From assembly GCF_004117935.1 (NCBI RefSeq), contig NZ_SDOY01000112.1, forward strand, positions 1-64,000: a stretch of 64,000 nucleotides of DNA, in the 5' to 3' direction. Origin of the DNA: Streptomyces roseicoloratus. GTDB lineage: Bacteria > Actinomycetota > Actinomycetes > Streptomycetales > Streptomycetaceae. A model generated the notes under the pieces. That model ran no database searches, had not been told where the DNA came from, and saw only the letters and a program-made list of their open reading frames with translations. Position numbers and translations under genes: made by a program. This document shows positions 59,692-64,000 of the stretch, one piece after another (the stretch's first letter is position 1; each line of letters starts with the position of its first letter).

Positions 59692-60552
59692 ATGGGTCTC
59701 GGCATCCTCCTCTCCACCGTTCGCTACGAGGAGCGCCGGCTCCTGTCCGAGCTGGACCGCCGTGGTCTCCACGCGGTCCGGCTGGACCCCCGGACCCTCT
59801 CCTTCGGTCCGGAGGACACGGAGGGGTTCCGGGGCATGACGGTGCTCAACCGTGAGATCTCCAGCCAGCGGGCGGCGCTCGCGGCGGAGTCGCTCGAAGC
59901 CTTCGGCGCCCGTCCCGTGAACGACGCGTCGTCGACCCGGCTGTGCGGCAACAAGTGGTCCACGTACCTGCGGCTGAAGCAGTGCGGCGTTCCCACGCCG
60001 ACCACGCTGCTGGCTCCGTCGGTGGAGGCGGGGACGAAGGCGATCGCATCGCTCGGCTACCCCGCCGTGGTCAAGCCGCTGAGCGCCTCCTGGGGCAACC
60101 GCGTCAGCCTGATCACCGATCGGCACGCGGCGGACGCCGTCCTGGAGCACTGCGCGGCGATGCCGTCGGCGGTCGCGAGGACCGTGATCGTCCAGGAGGC
60201 GATCCGTCCGGGTGCCCCGGACATGCGGGGGATCGTGGTCGACGGCGTCTGCGTGGGCGTCATCTCCCGGTCGGGCGGCGACTGGCGCAACAACGTGGCC
60301 AGGGGGGCGACGGTGGAGCACCTCGCGCCGGACGAGGAGATCCACGGGCTGTGTGTCCGGGCGGCGGTCGCCGTGGGCGCGCGGATCGCCGGCGTGGACC
60401 TGGTCCGGGACGCGGACGGAGGACTCATGGTGCTCGAGGTGAACTCCCGCGTGGAGTTCCAGGGATTCGAGGATGCGACGGGCGTCGACGTGGCCGCGAG
60501 GATCGTCGAGGCGTGCGCATCGGAAGCGATCGACGTGAAGGAAGCGATATGA
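59692..60552 (+). CDS. lysX: LysX-like ATP-grasp ligase (Glu to carrier)
   Basis: 286 aa of the RimK/LysX ATP-grasp group. ATP-site pieces YPAVVKPLSASWGNRVSLI, RTVIVQEAI; Mg-site MVLEVNSRVEF followed by QGFEDATGVDVA. The GF..ATG spacing is, from memory, the signature of glutamate-specific members (SNN..ATG for aminoadipate). Ligates Glu to the AmCP C terminus. ATG with GGAGGGG; a GTG overlapping the lysW stop is less likely. Confidence 0.9.
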   Translation: MGLGILLSTVRYEERRLLSELDRRGLHAVRLDPRTLSFGPEDTEGFRGMTVLNREISSQRAALAAESLEAFGARPVNDASSTRLCGNKWSTYLRLKQCGVPTPTTLLAPSVEAGTKAIASLGYPAVVKPLSASWGNRVSLITDRHAADAVLEHCAAMPSAVARTVIVQEAIRPGAPDMRGIVVDGVCVGVISRSGGDWRNNVARGATVEHLAPDEEIHGLCVRAAVAVGARIAGVDLVRDADGGLMVLEVNSRVEFQGFEDATGVDVAARIVEACASEAIDVKEAI

Positions 60553-61559
60553 AGCGCGTCGTAGTGGTGGGCGGCAGGGGTTTCGTGGGCGGTGAGCTGC
60601 TTCGCCTACTCGTCCACCACCCCGAGGTTCAGGTCACGGGCGTCACCTCCGACACCCAGGCCGGCCGCGCGGTGGAGAGCGCGCACCCCCCGCTGAGGGG
60701 AAGCGGTCTGCGGTACAGCCGACGGGCGGACCTGGAGCCGGCCGACCTCGTCTTCCTCGCCGGTGTCCACGGCTCCACGGCGGCGGTCCTCGACGAGATC
60801 GGCGCCCTCGCGCCGAAGCTCGTCGATCTGACCGCCGACTTCCGGATCCGGGATCCGGATCTCATGGAGCGCTATTACGGCTGGCGGCGCGAGGGGGAAC
60901 GGGCCGAGGCGTTCGTCCGCGGTCTGCCCGAACTCCACCGCAAGGAGATCATCGACGCGGACCGGGTCGCCGTCCCCGGGTGCATGGCGACGAGCGCGAT
61001 CCTCAGTCTCGCTCCGCTGGCCTCGCGAGGGCTGCTCCGCGAGGTCCAGGTCGACGCGCGGACCGGCAGCAGCGGCTCCGGCGCGTCCAGCGGCTCGGCC
61101 AACTCGCACGCCCTGCGCAGTGGGGTGATGCGGGTCTTCGCCCCGTTCGACCACCGGCACGAGGCCGAGGTGATGGAGGCGCTCGGCGTGGACGTGTCCA
61201 TGACCGTCACCGCGACGCCGCAGGTGCGTGGCGTCCAGACGGTGACGAAGGTCGGCGTCGGTGAGGTGAGCGAGCGCGAGCTGCAGGCCATGTACCGCGA
61301 GGACTACGGAGCCGAGCCGTTCGTCCGCGTGGTGAACAGCCCGCGCGGCACGTACCGCTACCCGGACCCGAAGGTGCTGCTCGGTTCGAACTTCTGCGAT
61401 GTCGGCATCGTCGCGGACAACCGCGGCAAGGCGCTCGCGATGGGCGGCCTCGACAACCTCGTGAAGGGGGCCGCGGGCGGCGCGGTGCAGTGCATGAACC
61501 TCATGCTCGGTCTCCCGGAGACGTGTGGACTCACGTTTCCCGGCCTGCATCCGGTGTGA
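60549..61559 (+). CDS. lysY: LysY-like N-acyl-gamma-glutamyl-phosphate reductase
   Basis: 336 aa of the ArgC/LysY family. NADP site VVVGGRGFVGGELLRLL; active-site Cys in VAVPGCMATSAILSL; substrate loop TGSSGSGASSGSANSHA. Reduces carrier-bound glutamyl phosphate to the semialdehyde. ATGA overlap with lysX. Confidence 0.93.
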   Translation: MKRVVVVGGRGFVGGELLRLLVHHPEVQVTGVTSDTQAGRAVESAHPPLRGSGLRYSRRADLEPADLVFLAGVHGSTAAVLDEIGALAPKLVDLTADFRIRDPDLMERYYGWRREGERAEAFVRGLPELHRKEIIDADRVAVPGCMATSAILSLAPLASRGLLREVQVDARTGSSGSGASSGSANSHALRSGVMRVFAPFDHRHEAEVMEALGVDVSMTVTATPQVRGVQTVTKVGVGEVSERELQAMYREDYGAEPFVRVVNSPRGTYRYPDPKVLLGSNFCDVGIVADNRGKALAMGGLDNLVKGAAGGAVQCMNLMLGLPETCGLTFPGLHPV

Positions 61560-61561
61560 GC

Positions 61562-62386
61562 ATGATGAGAATCGTGGTGAAGTGGGGCGGCAGCCTCCAG
61601 GAGAACAGCAAGGCGATCGCGGACGACATCGCCGCCCTGTGCCGGGACCACCAGGTCACCGTGGTGCACGGCGGGTCCCGGGACATCGACGACACCATCC
61701 GTGAACTGGGCCTGCCGCGGCGGACCCTCCAGTCCCCGGACGGGATGGTGACCCGGTACACCGACGCGCAGACCCTGACCGCTCTCATGATGGCGATGCG
61801 CGGACGGACCCAGGCGCGGATCGTCTCGGAACTGGGCGCGCGGGGCGTCGTGGCCGTCGGACTGTCGGGCATGGACGGAGGACTGGTCCGCACCCGACGC
61901 AAGGCGGCGGTCCGCGCGGTCGTCGGCGACAGGGTCCGCGTGGTGCGCGACAACTTCGCCGGCAGCGTCGTCGAGGTGAACACGAGCGTCCTGGACGCCG
62001 TCCACGACCGCGACATGGTGCCCGTCGTCTGCCCTCCGGGCATGACGGCCGACGGGCAGGCGACCAACGTCGACGCCGACCGCATGGCCTGCGCGATCGC
62101 GGGGGCCTGGCGCGCCGACCGGCTGCTGCTGTTCACGGACACCCCCGGCCTGCTCGCCGACCGGGACGACCCCTCCTCGACCATCCGCTCGCTGAGCCGG
62201 GACGAGGCGGAGGAACTGGTGCCCCGCCTCAGCGGTGGCATGCGGATGAAGATCGCCGCCGCCGTCGAGGCGCTCGACAACGGCGCGCAGACGGTCCAGG
62301 TGTGCGACGGCCGCGTGGACTCGCCCCTCGCAGCAGCTCTGCGCGGGGCCGGCACCCTCATAGGAAAGGGCCTTGGCTCGCCGTGA
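61562..62386 (+). CDS. lysZ: LysZ-like N-acylglutamate kinase
   Basis: 274 aa of the amino-acid kinase fold (ArgB/LysZ). IVVKWGGSLQE (ATP), VVHGGSRDIDDTI, VGLSGMDGGLVRTRRK, LLLFTDTPGLL and GGMRMKIAAAVEAL. Phosphorylates the side-chain carboxyl of carrier-bound Glu. Two tandem ATGs; either may be used. Confidence 0.93.
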   Translation: MMRIVVKWGGSLQENSKAIADDIAALCRDHQVTVVHGGSRDIDDTIRELGLPRRTLQSPDGMVTRYTDAQTLTALMMAMRGRTQARIVSELGARGVVAVGLSGMDGGLVRTRRKAAVRAVVGDRVRVVRDNFAGSVVEVNTSVLDAVHDRDMVPVVCPPGMTADGQATNVDADRMACAIAGAWRADRLLLFTDTPGLLADRDDPSSTIRSLSRDEAEELVPRLSGGMRMKIAAAVEALDNGAQTVQVCDGRVDSPLAAALRGAGTLIGKGLGSP

Positions 62387-63471
62387 CGATCCGACATCTC
62401 AACGCTCCGGAGCAGGGGTTGACCGACGCCGAGGCCGTCGCGCTGCTCGCCGAGGTCGTGGCCATCCCCTCCGTCTCCGGCGGTGAACGGCAACTGGCCG
62501 AGCGGCTGCGGAACGTCGCTCTCGGCCTGGGCGCCGAAAGCCACCTCGACGAGGTGGGGAACGTGCACGTCGTCGTCGGGCACGGCGCGCACACGGTCAT
62601 GCTGCTCAGCCATCTGGACACCGTGCCCGGCGCGGTGCCCTTCGAGCAGAGCGACCGGCTGATCCGGGGCCGTGGCGCCGTCGACGCCAAGGGGCCCCTG
62701 ACGGCGATGCTCGTCGCCGCGCTGACCAGCCGCGACCTCGGCATCCGCATCCACTGGGTGGGCGTCGTCGAGGAGGAGGCGCTGTGGTCGCGGGGCGCCG
62801 AGCACGTCCGTGAGACCGTCCCCGTGCCCGACGCCGTGATCGTCGGGGAACCGAGTGGCGCGTCGTCGGTGACCCTGGGCTACAAGGGCATGGTCGAACT
62901 CAAGGTGACGTGCGACGTTCCCCGCACGCACACCGCGACCCCCGGGCCGAAGTCCAGCGAGATCCTGGTCCGGGCCCTCTCCGGGCTCCTCGACACCTAC
63001 GCGGCCGACGGAAACGCGCACTTCAAGGACATCGGCATGATCATCAGGGACGGCCTGTTCGAGCCGTTCACGAGTTCGTGCTCGCTCACCTTCCGCACCC
63101 CTCCGGGCACGGACTCCGGCGAACTGCTCCGGAACGTCTCGGCGATCCTCGGCGGGGAGGTCGAGGTGGCGATGGTGTACGAGGTGCCGCCCGTCGTGGC
63201 CTCCCGGAGTTCCCTGTGCGTCCGCGCCCTGTCCCGCGCGATCCGGCTCGAGGGGTTCCAGCCCGGCCACAAGCTCAAGACGGGCACGAGCGACATGAAC
63301 ACCTTGAGCAGGACCTGGCAGGTCCCCATGGCCACCTACGGCCCCGGGGATTCCCACGAGGACCACACCGACAGCGAGCACATTCTCGTCCAGGAATACC
63401 TCGCCGGTATTCGCATTCTGCGAACAGCCCTGCGTGAAATCGAAACGTCTCTGAGGGGGACGGCTTCATGA
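62383..63471 (+). CDS. lysK: LysK-like M20 peptidase (release from carrier)
   Basis: 362 aa. Metal ligands: LLSHLDTVPGAV (His, Asp), GAVDAKGPLTAM (Asp), VVEEEALWSRGA (Glu-Glu), VIVGEPSG, and SHEDHTDSEHI (His). Hydrolyses the isopeptide to free the finished amino acid from the carrier. GTG overlaps lysZ stop (GTGA). Confidence 0.9.
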   Translation: MTIRHLNAPEQGLTDAEAVALLAEVVAIPSVSGGERQLAERLRNVALGLGAESHLDEVGNVHVVVGHGAHTVMLLSHLDTVPGAVPFEQSDRLIRGRGAVDAKGPLTAMLVAALTSRDLGIRIHWVGVVEEEALWSRGAEHVRETVPVPDAVIVGEPSGASSVTLGYKGMVELKVTCDVPRTHTATPGPKSSEILVRALSGLLDTYAADGNAHFKDIGMIIRDGLFEPFTSSCSLTFRTPPGTDSGELLRNVSAILGGEVEVAMVYEVPPVVASRSSLCVRALSRAIRLEGFQPGHKLKTGTSDMNTLSRTWQVPMATYGPGDSHEDHTDSEHILVQEYLAGIRILRTALREIETSLRGTAS

Positions 63472-64000
63472 CGGAACAGCCGATGCTTCTGGCTCTGTGG
63501 TCCGTGCCGCGTTCACGTTCCACGGCATTCGAGCGGGCGATGTACGAACGCGGCGATTTCCTGGTGATCCACGAGCCGTTCTCGCGCGTGAGCGACTTCG
63601 GCGAGGTCGACGTCGAGGGCCGTACGTGCACGAGCCAGGAGCAGGTGATGGCCGCGCTCGTCGACCTGGCGGCCGGCCGGCCGGTCTTCTTCAAGGACAC
63701 GACCGACTTCCGCATCGACCGCCTCGGCGCGAACCCCGGCTTCCTGGAGCGGTGCCGGCACGCGGCCATGGTCCGGAACCCCGGTGACACCGTGCGCTCG
63801 CACCTGGTGATGCAGGCCGACGCCCCGTCGGAGGCCATGGGGTTCGGGAACCTGTGGGACATCGTCTCGGCGGTGACGGACGCGGGCCTGCCGATGCACC
63901 TGGTCGACGGCGACCGGCTGGCCGACGACGCGGAGGCGGAGATGCGGCGGTACTGCGAGGCCGTGGGGATCGTGTTCATGGCCGAGTCCCTCGCGTTCCG
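63468..64000 (+). CDS. Sulfotransferase, 3' end outside the window
   Basis: 177 aa visible. PAPS 5'-phosphosulfate loop WSVPRSRSTAFERAM, FFKDTTDFRID, and 3'-phosphate motif HAAMVRNPGDTVRSHLVM. In azinomycin/vazabitide-type pathways a PAPS-dependent sulfotransferase activates a hydroxyl as a sulfate that is then displaced to form the aziridine. ATG overlaps the M20 gene stop. Truncated by the window end. Confidence 0.88.
   Translation, partial: MTEQPMLLALWSVPRSRSTAFERAMYERGDFLVIHEPFSRVSDFGEVDVEGRTCTSQEQVMAALVDLAAGRPVFFKDTTDFRIDRLGANPGFLERCRHAAMVRNPGDTVRSHLVMQADAPSEAMGFGNLWDIVSAVTDAGLPMHLVDGDRLADDAEAEMRRYCEAVGIVFMAESLAF

Noticed and set aside
59499..63471. Primary lysine or arginine biosynthesis by the LysW route
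   Set aside because: Streptomyces make lysine by the diaminopimelate route, and the genes are interlocked with transketolase, NRPS and sulfotransferase genes.

Overview
The window is very GC-rich actinobacterial DNA and almost certainly comes from a Streptomyces chromosome. Evidence: third-position GC saturation with long mirror-image reading frames, GTG/TTG starts with stop-start overlaps, a sortase-E type LAETG surface protein, an early TTA codon in a pathway regulator, and the families present. No rRNA, CRISPR array or complete insertion sequence was seen. One tRNA is present, tRNA-Arg(TCT).

Layout. 0-16 kb is mostly ordinary: an LAETG thioester-domain surface protein, an SSB paralogue, two translationally coupled dynamin-like GTPases, tRNA-Arg, a DnaQ-BRCT-TerD fusion, a DUF1963-like protein, a frameshifted Imm21-like gene, an IS remnant, a VOC protein and a class I aminotransferase. 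14.7-37.4 kb is an arsenic island. It has five ArsR-type regulators, an ArsP-like permease, arsT-arsC / arsR-acr3-arsO, an ArsR-acetyltransferase fusion, a pst-type ABC importer with fused permeases, and at its centre a tightly coupled four-gene operon (EPSP-synthase-like, iPGM-like, a 117-aa unknown, CTP-synthase-glutaminase-like). The first two match the enzyme pair proposed to make C-As bonds in streptomycete organoarsenical pathways. The island also holds a Cys-Cys-rich FemAB/GNAT-like protein and a secreted peptide with five DGAGWD repeats.

37.4-40.0 kb encodes a compact microcin-C-like (peptidyl-nucleotide) cluster on the minus strand: a 19-codon peptide gene ending in Asn, a 13-bp perfect hairpin, an MFS exporter and a ThiF/MccB-type adenylating enzyme. 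An HTTM membrane protein and its partner lie just upstream of it.

46.3 kb to the right edge is a nonribosomal peptide cluster that uses an amino-group carrier protein (LysW-like, ending EDWGE). LysX-, LysY-, LysZ- and LysK-like enzymes, a split transketolase, a DegT aminotransferase and a sulfotransferase are what is expected for 2,6-diamino-5,7-dihydroxyheptanoate and an aziridine-containing azabicycle, as in vazabitide, azinomycin and ficellomycin. It also has a C-A-T NRPS, a thioesterase-acyl-CoA dehydrogenase-acyl-CoA dehydrogenase fusion, a P450 and a BtrH-like protein. It runs off the window.

Two of these regions share a control module that I do not recognise from the literature: a TrmB/LuxR-type regulator, a small secreted Trp-containing peptide and a small LEHV-motif protein. 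One copy sits at the arsenic operon and one directly upstream of the NRPS. In the arsenic copy the peptide gene and the LEHV gene each carry the same 50-bp element (42/50 identical, ungapped) about 122 nt before the start codon. All calls are from reading the sequence; no database search was run, and family comparisons are from memory.
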